DNA of 64,000 nt from Maniola hyperantus (Eukaryota; Arthropoda; Insecta; Lepidoptera; Nymphalidae), in the NCBI RefSeq assembly GCF_902806685.2, contig NC_048563.1, positions 2,108,001 through 2,172,000 on the forward strand. Reading direction: 5' to 3'. A program made the translations under genes and the position numbers. The notes under the pieces are model-generated. The model was not told the DNA's origin. It did not search any database and saw nothing but the letters and a program-made list of their open reading frames with translations. Below are positions 55,601-64,000 of the stretch, piece by piece. Numbering within the stretch: position 1 is the stretch's first letter; each line of letters starts with the position of its first letter.

Positions 55601-58600
55601 AACACGAAGTAGTACTTACAAATTTGTATGACGTCACATCTACAGTGTGACAAGGCTCATTTGCCGCGTGGACAAAATGGGAACTAACACGAAGTAGTAC
55701 TTACAAATTTGTATGACGTCACATCTACAGTGTGACAAGGCTCATTGGCCGCGTGGACAAAATGGGAACTAACACGAAGTAGTACTTACAAATTCTTTGG
55801 AACTAACATTGTCGTCAAATGTCCCCTTTGTTCTTGTTTGAAGGTAGTGTAAGCCTTTGTTCTCCAACAGCGCCCCCTGTCAATGTATGTTTCTCCTTAC
55901 TAAGCGAGCGTTTGACGTTTGATAAAAAAATACATAATTTTGGATAAAAAAGTAGCCGATTTGACTAGTAGACAATAAGGCATCGTCCCTTTTTTGACCA
56001 CCTACCATAATTCATAGGTGGTCAAAAATAACGCTCCATAGAAGAGAACAGAAGGTTACCTCTCTTTGACCCTTGGCTCATTCGGTAGGAAACTGGACGC
56101 CCATATTTGGCAGTGAGGGTGTGGATTGGAACACCCCATGACTGCACCCTTATTTTCGAAAATTTGCACCCATGTGTAGCGACGACCTAGCTCTTGAAGC
56201 TGATTGATCCATCTGAAATATGTAACTTGACGTAAGGTAACATGACGTAACTAGCGTGCATTAGCAATAGGCGATTGTTGCAAAAAAACAATCGAATGAA
56301 TCGAACAATCGATTGTCGATTTATTCGCCTTCACAAAAATTTAATCAAATAAAAAAATAAAAAAAAATCGACAATCTGTCTCCAAATATTTAGCCTAGGT
56401 ACTTACTCCTCAATAACTGCCAGTATTTCTTTGACGGACATAAGTGGTATCGTCATGGCCGAATCCGGGTGGAAGCACATTACTCTGGAAATGAAAAAAA
56501 AAAACAACGGATTAAGGAGGAGGTTTCCAGGCAACGTTCGAGAAAATTTTCATAGATGGCGCTGAATTTTACAACCACTAAAGATGAAAAATAATACCAA
56601 TATCTCTATGATCTATGCTTTAATGTTTGGGTCGTGTCAATCAATGACATAATATGTAGATGAATAAGAGCTAGCGTGCACTGCAATTTTCCTTACGTTT
56701 CTTCCCCACAAAATCTGTGAATTATAATAATAGAAGTAATTAATTAATTTCGCATCCGATTTAAATTTAAAAATTTAAAGCATAGATGATATAGATATAG
56801 GTATTATTTTTCATCTTCAGTGATGGAAGTTTTCAGCGCCATCTATGAAAATTTTCTCGGACGTTGCCTGAAAAGCTCCTCAGTGGAAGTTGTTCTGACA
56901 AAATCAGTGTACCATACCAAGCCAAGCTATGTACTGCCTCGCTTACTTATATGGACAACAATGCGCACTGCTCAGCCAATAACTGAAGAGAATGTTCGCT
57001 CGTTCATTCCAGTTTTTTTATTTTAAATTCATAATAGGCGCACGCTTGATCACGATCACACCTGATGGGAAGTGATGATGTGGCCTAAGATGAAACGCGT
57101 TTACCTAGAAGGTGCCTATTCACTCTTGTTTTAAAGATACCCGGATCATAATTGGCAGGAAACACAGATCTAGGAAGAGTATTCCAGACCCTAGCCATGC
57201 GTATAAGGAATGACGACGCAAAGCGTTTCGTACGCGAAGATGGAATGTTGACGACATAGGGGTGGAAACTCGCCCGGTGTCTTGCGGTACGGTGGTAGAA
57301 AGGTGAGGGCGGGACAAGATCGAACAGCTCCTGAGCACACTCTCCGAAATATATCCTGTAAAACACCGATAGGCAACTTTTCGGCGGTGATCAAGACTCT
57401 GAGGCTTCCCCAAAAGTGGTGAATCTTCGCCTATAAGTCTCCTAGCTCGACGATTAGCAGAAAATAGCTAGTAGTACATTATACCAATCTTATATGGCCA
57501 TCAAACCCTTCTCATTCTGAGAGAAAACCCGTGCTCACTGCACATGGTCAACCCTCCACCTCCCATGGCCCCACCAACCTCTCGGTTATATGGGCCGAAT
57601 CGCGGGAGGGCGCCCGTTCGGTACTTGCTCTTGGCATTTTCCCGGGGCGCCTTCTTGACCCTACAAATTATTTTTGTCTCTTCCTTGTCCCTTATGCTCA
57701 CTCTCCCCCCTTGGGGGCTAGACGTCACTAACACAGCTGTGATCTCCGCTGCTGCTCCTCCGTGGTGCCGGCCTGGCACCTGTACGCTCCGAGCTGCTTC
57801 GCCTCTTATGCCAATGGTGCGCGAATTCCCGTAGCCGGTTGTAGTTCCCCGCCGATGAGACGAGGTCCGTGCTCACTGCACAGTGGTTAGCCGGTGATGA
57901 TTTGACGATGATGATGATGATGATGATGATATTATACCTGCAAGTCCCTTTAGCCTGCGCCACCTGGAACAGCGGATGTTCTGGAGCGGGAGGCTCCGGC
58001 ACTCGCTCCAAAAGAGCTGGGAAGTCGTTCGGAAACACGTACGTTGATGTGTATTTTGGATTTTTCTGAAAAAAAAAAGTTTACGATAAATACGAATATC
58101 ACAAAAAATAAAGTGCGACTTAAAAAGGAATTTTTCACTGTTTTGTCCGTTCCCGTATTAATTCACTGTCGATAGACTTGAAGAGTTGCAGGAGTCAGGA
58201 GTTGCAAGGTTTTTTTTTAAAATAGACTAAGCAGCTTTGCTTGCTGCAGCTTGCAGAAGTGCTTAGAGTTTTCCAAATGATTGTCTAATCTATTCTTGAA
58301 CTGGTTAACAGAACTTGACATAACCACATCCTTAGGCAATTTATTCCATATGGAAACTACCAAGGGCGGATCCAGCTTTGGTGCCAGGGGGGGGTCACAT
58401 AGTCGTGGTCAAGTCACAACATCTCGACCTCTTGCGACAGGTCGAGTTGGTAATCGGGGTATGACGAGCGGGGGTTGGGGGGGGGACGCCCCGCACACCC
58501 GCACGCAGGGCCGTCTTTAACCTATTGGAGGCCCTGGGCACATTAGAATAACGGGGCCCCTATGATGTTGACAGAGTAGGTACTATTTTCTTGGAATAGG

Positions 58601-61445
58601 CAAAGAAAGCAGATAAGTCACGTTCAAGACGAATTATAAATGCGAATGTTTCTATCTATCTGTTACCTTTTCAAAGTCCATATTCTAAATCAAAATTTGG
58701 TACTATTCAGAGATAGTTTACACTCGGAAACGGCTTTTTATCCCGGAAAATTAAAGGGTTCTCACGGAAATTATAAAAAACTAAATCTATGTGGACGAAG
58801 TTGCGGGCATTAACCAATATAAAGTAAAAGCGCGAGCGAAGCGAGCGCGAAATTTTTCATATATTTACGAAAAAATCATAAGGTAGCTACTAATATTATA
58901 AATGAGAAAGCGTGTCTATCTACTTATCTGTTACCATTTGACGGTCTATCTTTTTGACCAGGTACTACACAGAGAAAGCTTTCGTCCCGGAAACCTGCAT
59001 ACACTTTTTATGCGGAAAATCAAAGAGTTCCTACGGTTTTTTGAAAACCTAAATCAATGCGGACAAGGTTGCGGGCGGGCAACAACAAATACAGAGCAAA
59101 AGCGCGAGCGAAGCGAGCGCGAAATTTTCTGTCTGTCTATCATCTTGTTAGGTACTTTTTCACGGCCAAATGTAGGTAGGTAGGTACTACTCAGTGATAG
59201 CTTGCATCTCGGAAGGGATTTTTAATCGTAGTGAACCGTACGTGCGAGCGAAGCGAGCGCAAAATTTATGTCATTATTTACAAAAAAGAAAAGATAAATG
59301 TCAGAAATATTGTATTACGATATAGATAAATGCCAAAAATTTTGTACTAAAAACTATAAAGTCATCTGTTGTATAAAGAATAGTTCTATTATCTTTAGGG
59401 GTCCCCAGATGCAACGAGTGCTTGGATAATAAAAACTTTACTATCAATACTTATAATAAATAAATAATAAACGTAAAGGACCAATCCGACCAATACATTA
59501 TAGGTATATAATACATATTATTTTTTACTTTTAGAGGTTTTTACTGTCGGAAATTTTTTAAAAAGTGTGAAAAAGAATGAAATATTCTATCATTTGCGTA
59601 AAGGCAATAAAGATCGGATATAAGACTATTTAACAATCTCTACGGTCCTTTGTTTGAGATGGCTTTTTTGACCGTTGATTTTATCGAAATAAATATGTTT
59701 TTGGGTATTAAAATATCGGTTGGTCTGTTATAGTTTGGTGATCTGGCAGGGACTACTGGGCCCCAATCGATCGTGGGCCCTGGGCAAGTGCCGTGTGATG
59801 TTCTTCAATAATTGAAGAACGACACACGAAATGTGACATCTCGATAAAAGGTAGCGGTGGCGCGGTAAAATTCATATTTTGGATGCGTTTGTTCGCAAGA
59901 ACATAATGTTTTTGCCATCATACAAAATATTATATTAAATTGATTAAGTATTGAAGGAACTTACATATCTAGGTATATAAAAATATAAAAAAACATTATG
60001 TTTAACAATTTTAATTAGTGGTCCACCTAGGTCCTGGACGCAGCCCAGGGGGGGGGTCATGACCCCCGTGACCCCCCCCTTGGATCCGCCCTTGGAAACT
60101 ACTCTGTTGGTCAGAAAGTGTTTTAATGGGTTTGACGATGACAATTGATATTGTAGCTTCATACCATGTCCCCTTAATCTACTTAAGATTGCTCATTGTC
60201 GGAAACATGCTCTCAAAGTTTGGGACTTTATAATAAATAAAATAAAATAATTATTTATTTAGTATTTTGTAAGTTTCAATTAGGTCGCCTCTTTCTCGGC
60301 TGCTTTTGAGAGTGTTGAATCCAAGTTTACTATATACCTGTCCACTAGACCGGACTGCCCCCGCCCTTAAGGGGTTATTGGGGTCAGGAGGCTGTTCCTC
60401 AGGAGCCTGCTCGGTCTGACCACTCCAGGGACGCTTGCAGCGATGTGGGGATACCAGGATCCATTCGTCCTTGAGCGGGTTGTATCTGGTATGCTGGTGT
60501 TCTAGAAAGAAATATAGAGTTACGTGGATTTACATTTTTCAAAATCCTGCGGGAACTCTTTGATTATCCGGGATAAAAAGTAGTCTATGTGTTAGTCCAG
60601 GCAATAATCTATCTCCATTCTAAATTTCATCCAGATCCGTTCAGCCGTTTTTGCGTGGTTGAGTAACAAACATCCAAACATCTAAACATCCACACTTAAA
60701 TTCATGAGGCAGGTAGGTAGGTATAGGTTTCAGATTTTTCCCCCTATAGGGGGAAAAATCTGAAAACCGTGAATTTGTGGCTACATCACACAAAAAAAAT
60801 TAAATTGTGGTCATGAATTAATAATTAGTATTTTCAATTTTCAACTATATAAAATGCGGTATCATATGAAATAGCTTTACCTGTGCATTCTAAAACAGAT
60901 TTTTATTTATTTTTATGCATCATAGTTTTTGAATTATCGTGCAAAATGTCGAAAAAATACGACTGTAGTACGGAACTCTCGGTACGCGAGCCTGACTCTC
61001 ACTGTCGGTTTTTTTTCCCCGTCTGTCTCATAGTGAGGAGTATCGCTTGATAGGGCTTTCAAAAAGCGGGCGTGTGAAAACTATTTTTCAATTCAGGAAT
61101 CCATCATCATCATCATGATCAACCCATCTGCCGGCTCACTACAGAGCACGGGTCTCCTCTCAGAGTGAGAAGGGTTTTGGCCATAGTCTACCACGCTGGC
61201 CAAGTGCGGATTGGTAGACTTCACACACCTTTGAGAACATTATGGAGAACTCTCAGGCATGCAAGATTCCTCACGATGTTTTCCTTCACCGTTAAAGCAA
61301 GTGATAGTTTAATTACGTGCCCGGTATCGAACCCCCGACCTCCGATTGGAAGGCGGACGTCCTAACCACTAGGCTACCACAGCTTCGCATTCAGGAAGCC
61401 GTTGGCGAAATATTAAAACTCACCAGTGGCTTCAAATTCCTGCAT
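52646..61445 (-). CDS. GALT: Galactose-1-phosphate uridylyltransferase (GALT), 8 exons, complete
   Basis: Second enzyme of the cytosolic Leloir pathway: UDP-glucose + Gal-1-P gives Glc-1-P + UDP-galactose. Exons in order are 61424-61445, 60338-60501, 57938-58065, 56407-56484, 56060-56212, 54556-54631, 53168-53387 and 52646-52854. All junctions are GT-AG and phase-consistent, giving 349 residues (human 379). The start is MQEFEATEHQHTRYNPLKDE. The active site GCSNPHPHCQIWASSFLP places the nucleophilic His at about 164. Other family blocks are YVFPNDFPALLE, VPYWAAWPYETMLLP, KYDNLFHCSFPYSMGWHGAP and PPLLRSATVKKFMVGYEML. Near the end, the family HAH before Y-x-PPLLRS is HGI here (299-301). A SINE tail of repeated atg lies 10 bp from the exon-3 donor. 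No neighbour suggests co-regulation. Confidence 0.95.
53683..54537 (-). repeat. GGTTCCGTACCTC repeat (minus) split by a LINE 3' end
   Basis: The repeat occupies 53683-53930 and 54380-54537. Between them, 53945-54390 is a plus-strand LINE tail (MLLKKAYYTVEDYLNDIKEC, then ttcttgctggttcttctcgg). All in GALT intron 6. Confidence 0.75.
54680..55005 (-). mobile_element. SINE family B, full copy with tRNA-like head
   Basis: Reading minus from 55005: gacctccctggcgcagtggt (A box), ggtcccgggttcgattcctg (B box), then gcttcagccgtggctagtta and ccgccaagcgatttagcg. Confidence 0.75.
55083..55405 (-). mobile_element. Family-A SINE, minus, full copy
   Basis: The tRNA-like head at the right (minus: gccgtgatagcctagtggtt) and catgatgatg-type tail at the left. 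The B box region (ggttcgatctcgg) is slightly eroded. GALT intron 5. Confidence 0.85.
55533..55787 (+). repeat. Minisatellite, three units of 85 bp
   Basis: gtatgacgtcacatctacag occurs at 55541, 55626 and 55711. Each unit runs through gtgtgacaaggctcatttgc and gaactaacacgaagtagtac. The units are nearly identical. The unit includes the GACAAGGC end of a foldback MITE family (see 39283-39497), whose remainder continues to about 55890. Confidence 0.92.
57085..57366 (-). mobile_element. LINE 3' end (VWNTLPRSVFPANYDPG)
   Basis: The minus frame reads FGECAQELFDLVPPSPFYHR, TARHRASFHPYVV, TKRFASSFLIRMARVWNTLP and NRHLLGKRVSS, then stops. C-terminal reverse-transcriptase tail of the family also at 12960. 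Confidence 0.8.
57480..57932 (+). mobile_element. Composite repeat ending in (ATG)n next to a GALT splice donor
   Basis: Family-A SINE scraps (gccatcaaacccttctcatt, ccgtgctcactgcaca) flank GC-rich sequence, and the unit ends with gatgatgatgatgatgatga at 57908-57930, just before the exon-3 donor at 57936-57937. Confidence 0.55.
58205..58352 (-). mobile_element. LINE C-terminal fragment, downstream half
   Basis: In minus sense encodes WNKLPKDVVMSSSVNQFKN, RLDNHLENSKHF and a stop. The upstream half is at 60103-60240. The two were one fragment before the hAT-like insertion. Confidence 0.8.
58361..60094. mobile_element. hAT-like non-autonomous DNA transposon, 1,734 bp, in GALT intron 2
   Basis: The ends caagggcggatcca and tggatccgcccttg are perfect inverted repeats. 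The 8-bp duplication gaaactac flanks it at 58353-58360 and 60095-60102, the length typical of hAT. The interior holds a GC-rich foldback piece (about 58425-58505), a further nested repeat beginning cagggccgtctttaac, two GATGCCCGCGA copies, and three gcgcgagcgaagcgagcgcg motifs. No transposase ORF. Confidence 0.9.
60713..61013 (+). repeat. GGTTCCGTACCTC repeat, head-truncated
   Basis: From aggtaggtaggtataggttt to gcctgactctcactgtcggt. GALT intron 1. Confidence 0.65.
61101..61385 (-). mobile_element. Family-A SINE, minus, in GALT intron 1
   Basis: The tail catcatcatcatgatcaacc is at the left and the tRNA-like head (minus: gctgtggtagcctagtggtt, gggggttcgataccggg) at the right, 38 bp from the GALT exon-1 donor. 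Confidence 0.85.
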
Positions 61446-62412
61446 ATTGACACCACTTGACACGTCCTCTAACTACCGAACAGAGGTCACGACTGATTAG
61501 ATAGAGGCGACGAACCGCACCCGCGATATATCGATAATCTGCTAGAATATCGATAAAATGCTAAAACTGACCGGTAGAATTAAATTCTTGCTTATCGTTA
61601 CAATAACACGTCCTCTTACTTCCGAACAGAATGCACGACTGGGCACGACTGATTAGAGATGGATGGACACATGTGGTATATCGATTTACTTGTTGGTGTA
61701 CATTGATCGATTGTTGGAATATCGATATAATCTACCTGTCCAGCACCTATAGGGCATGAGTTTACTACGGTATTTACAACTGATTACAAATGTAATGTAA
61801 TAAATAGAATATGTTACACTTTGCTTAGATATCGTTTCTGTCTGTTTGTCTGTCACTATCTAACTGTCTGTCTGTCGTATCTATCAAGAAACTAGGGCAC
61901 TTCACGTTGACTTATCATGAAATTTGGCAAATAGCACACGTAAGGGGGAAAACTCGAAACCCGTGAATTTGTGGTTACATCACAAAAAAATGTGTTTATG
62001 AACAAATAATTAGTATTTTCAACTTTCAAAGTAAGATTAATAAACTTATCTACTAAGTAGGTACTTAAGTAGTAGATCAGTTCCAAAATATTATGGTCTA
62101 GGTTAAAAATAAAAAACTGGGTAGGTATGCCAGATTTTATCGATTTTTATTATCGATATACTTATATCTTTCGCATCACTAAGCTCCTGTTATTGTCGGC
62201 TTTGCTCTTGCTTTGCTGTTGATAAAGACCAATAAAGTTATCAGACATAGATTATGAAATACCCACAGATTATACAGTAGCTTATTACCTATTTTGAATA
62301 AATCATTTGACTTTGACTTTGACTTTGACTAGGCAAATATTCATCAGTGAAGAATTCTGTAGAAGAACTAATTGATGTCATATCAACACAATAATAAATC
62401 ACACAATAATAT
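61446..62412. other. 5' flank of GALT, no gene
   Basis: Two related blocks (61416-61500 and 61560-61640) share aaactcaccagtgg/aaactgaccggtag, cacgtcctctaactaccgaa/cacgtcctcttacttccgaa and cacgactgattagaga, a local duplication of the GALT exon-1 neighbourhood. A GGTTCCGTACC-type repeat fragment lies at about 61870-62060. Confidence 0.5.
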
Positions 62413-62571
62413 AAGTCCCGCAAATCGCTGATGCGCGTGGCCGCCATTTTAGTGACGTCAGCACTAGTAGTAGTAGCGTCAGCTGAATGGTATATTTTCG
62501 GCTGACGTCAAACTGACGTCATTTTGATGTTAATGAGACATGGTTCCAGCACAATAGCAATTTGCGGGACT
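62413..62571. mobile_element. AGTCCCGCAAATTGC MITE, copy 4 (both ends intact)
   Basis: agtcccgcaaat at the left, gcaatttgcgggact at the right. The interior has cgtggccgccattttagtga and three tgacgtca-like motifs. Confidence 0.8.
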
Positions 62572-62936
62572 CTCGGGAATAGCTCTTATAGTTTCGGAAA
62601 AAAGTGGCTGTGACATACGGACGGACAGACAGACAGGCATGACGAATCTATAAGGGTTCCGTTTTTTGCCATTTGGCTACGGAACCCTAAAAAAGATAAA
62701 ACTATCTGTCTGATTTACTTATTCTTTGCATTAGTTTCGCGACCATCCGTCATCGGTGTTAGGTAGCAATAATAAAGATTATTGTAATTTTTGTTTATTA
62801 CAATGTCATTACAATAATCTATTGTAACTATCATCATCATGAGCAACTCATCCCCAGCCCACTACAGAGCACGGGTCTCCCCTCAGAGTGAGAAGGGGTT
62901 TTTTAAGGTTCTGTACCTCAAAATGAAAAAAGGAAC

Positions 62937-63086
62937 CATTCTAAATAATATCGGTCCCGGCTGTACTCAAGTGTTTAGTCGACGTTAGCCCGACTAGTTT
63001 CGAACCCATCCGGGGTCCTTTTTCAAGGGAGTCCGTTCGCGCACAAACAGGTGAATACAGCCGGGACCGATATTATTTAGAATGGA
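62937..63086. mobile_element. Foldback element with ~34-bp inverted ends
   Basis: ccattctaaataatatcggt, cccggctgtact at the left is mirrored by gaatacagccgggacc, gatattatttagaatgg at the right. The centre carries gcccgactagtttcgaaccc. Confidence 0.85.
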
Positions 63087-63149
63087 AATCACTCCTAAAA
63101 GCTAAAAATTCGCTGCGAACACAGCTTACAGTGCGGACGTGTTACAAAT

Positions 63150-63366
63150 TAATCGAAAACAAAAACAAAGTTGACTGCTTGTACCCAGAATCAAACTAAC
63201 TTTATATAGACAAAATGCATTTTGTATGGCGATTCAAATATTCAATAATCTACCAACGGCCATGAAAGAAATGACACTTCCTAAATTTAAACGGAAGCTA
63301 CACGAGTGGTTATTATTTCATTGTTTTTACTCGGTTAATGACTTCTTAAACTTCAAAGAACGATAA
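63150..63366 (+). mobile_element. LINE 3' relic (FNNLPTAMKEMTLPKFK)
   Basis: The frame reads FCMAIQIFNNLPTAMKEMTL and KFKRKLHEWLLFHCFYSVND, then stops, the recurring C-terminal pattern of reverse-transcriptase polyproteins. It is followed by AT-rich 3' sequence with repeated gaattat near 63712. Confidence 0.65.
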
Positions 63367-64000
63367 TTTGGCGGATAAAGTGTTTGTTGTTAACAATTAC
63401 TAATCTAAGTACTATAACTAATAATAATTTTAATGACAGCATGTTGACATACTTTTCTCCACTTTTGATGTCTGTTTAAATAATATTTTATTAATTTTAA
63501 TAATTGACATTTTGTAATCGCAATATTTTATTTTGTTTCGTACTCAATATTCTCCTTTAAATACTAATTATTGATGACTTATTTAAATTAGGTATATATT
63601 ATTGACATTATTGTACTTAATAACATTGCACGCCATACTTGGTAATACACTGTTTCCAAAAAAATATTGTAACACCACTTCACGTGTATTTTTTGCAATA
63701 AAAAATTATGAATTATGAAATTATGAATTATGAAAAGTGGTGACAAACAATTTTCATCTCTAAAACTTCAGTAACAAGGCAGTATTTGGTGTGCATATTT
63801 TAAGTATCATACAACTTAATCGCTCTGCGAAGCTGTAGCGGGGGACACTTGGAGTAAACAAGACGGGCTCTGTACGACCCGTCTCTGCACCGTCTCGCTC
63901 CCACACCTGGCAAGCGCATGCGACGCCGCTGTACTGACGTGAGTAAAAACAAAGATCAATATGAGCGCCGACCGATCTCCGACTAGAAGTGACTTGGCAT
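63367..64000. other. Right edge, no gene identified
   Basis: AT-rich to about 63820, then GC-rich (63830-64000) with tctgtacgacccgtctctgc. Such a GC rise could be a 5' end of a gene lying to the right, but no ORF or splice pair can be supported. Confidence 0.3.

Noticed and set aside
57501..57834. Overlapping ORFs of 92-96 codons on both strands
   Set aside because: GC-rich repeat sequence between SINE scraps. Both strands open by composition and no family features.
1..64000. CRISPR arrays, operons, phage or bacterial features
   Set aside because: None seen. Direct repeats are SINE/MITE copies or the 3 x 85-bp minisatellite, and genes have spliceosomal introns.
63830..64000. Possible first exon of a gene to the right
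   Set aside because: GC rise and a ctgacgtgagtaaaa donor-like string, but no supported ORF or start codon context within the window.

Overview
The window is a piece of a lepidopteran (moth or butterfly) nuclear genome. The evidence is five intron-bearing animal genes, a ZAD-type zinc-finger gene of the kind expanded in insects, and a very dense load of short interspersed repeats: tRNA-headed SINEs, foldback MITEs and 3' ends of several LINE families. Codon use, GT-AG introns and the absence of operons are all eukaryotic. I assembled the gene models by hand from splice sites and reading-frame phase.

Layout. (1) 436-8595, minus strand: the first ten coding exons of an RGS7/R7-type regulator of G-protein signalling (DEP, DHEX and GGL regions). 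The RGS box lies beyond the left edge. (2) 8.6-33 kb: a gene-poor stretch of repeats. Its centrepiece is an 8.84-kb Ty3/gypsy-class LTR retrotransposon (15242-24083, read on the minus strand) that landed inside a SINE. (3) 33058-37412: a head-to-head pair, an intronless UDP-N-acetylhexosamine pyrophosphorylase (minus) and the three-exon RNA exonuclease REXO4 (plus), about 0.8 kb apart. (4) 40103-50609, minus: a 13-exon ZAD-C2H2 zinc-finger gene of about 666 residues. (5) 52646-61445, minus: a complete eight-exon galactose-1-phosphate uridylyltransferase (GALT). (6) 61.5-64 kb: repeats, with no gene recognised.

The genes do not form a pathway cluster. UAP and GALT both act on UDP-sugars, but I see nothing that ties them together beyond position.

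The most notable pattern is that introns of three different genes (RGS7, the zinc-finger gene, GALT) or their immediate 3' flanks carry decayed partial copies of the neighbouring exon, often with the splice-site sequence included. Other points of interest are a REXO4 splice acceptor formed by the end of a transposon, cleanly datable nested insertions with exact target-site duplications, a run of 33 G next to a splice donor, several long hairpins, and a recently inserted LTR element that has an in-frame gap between protease and reverse transcriptase.
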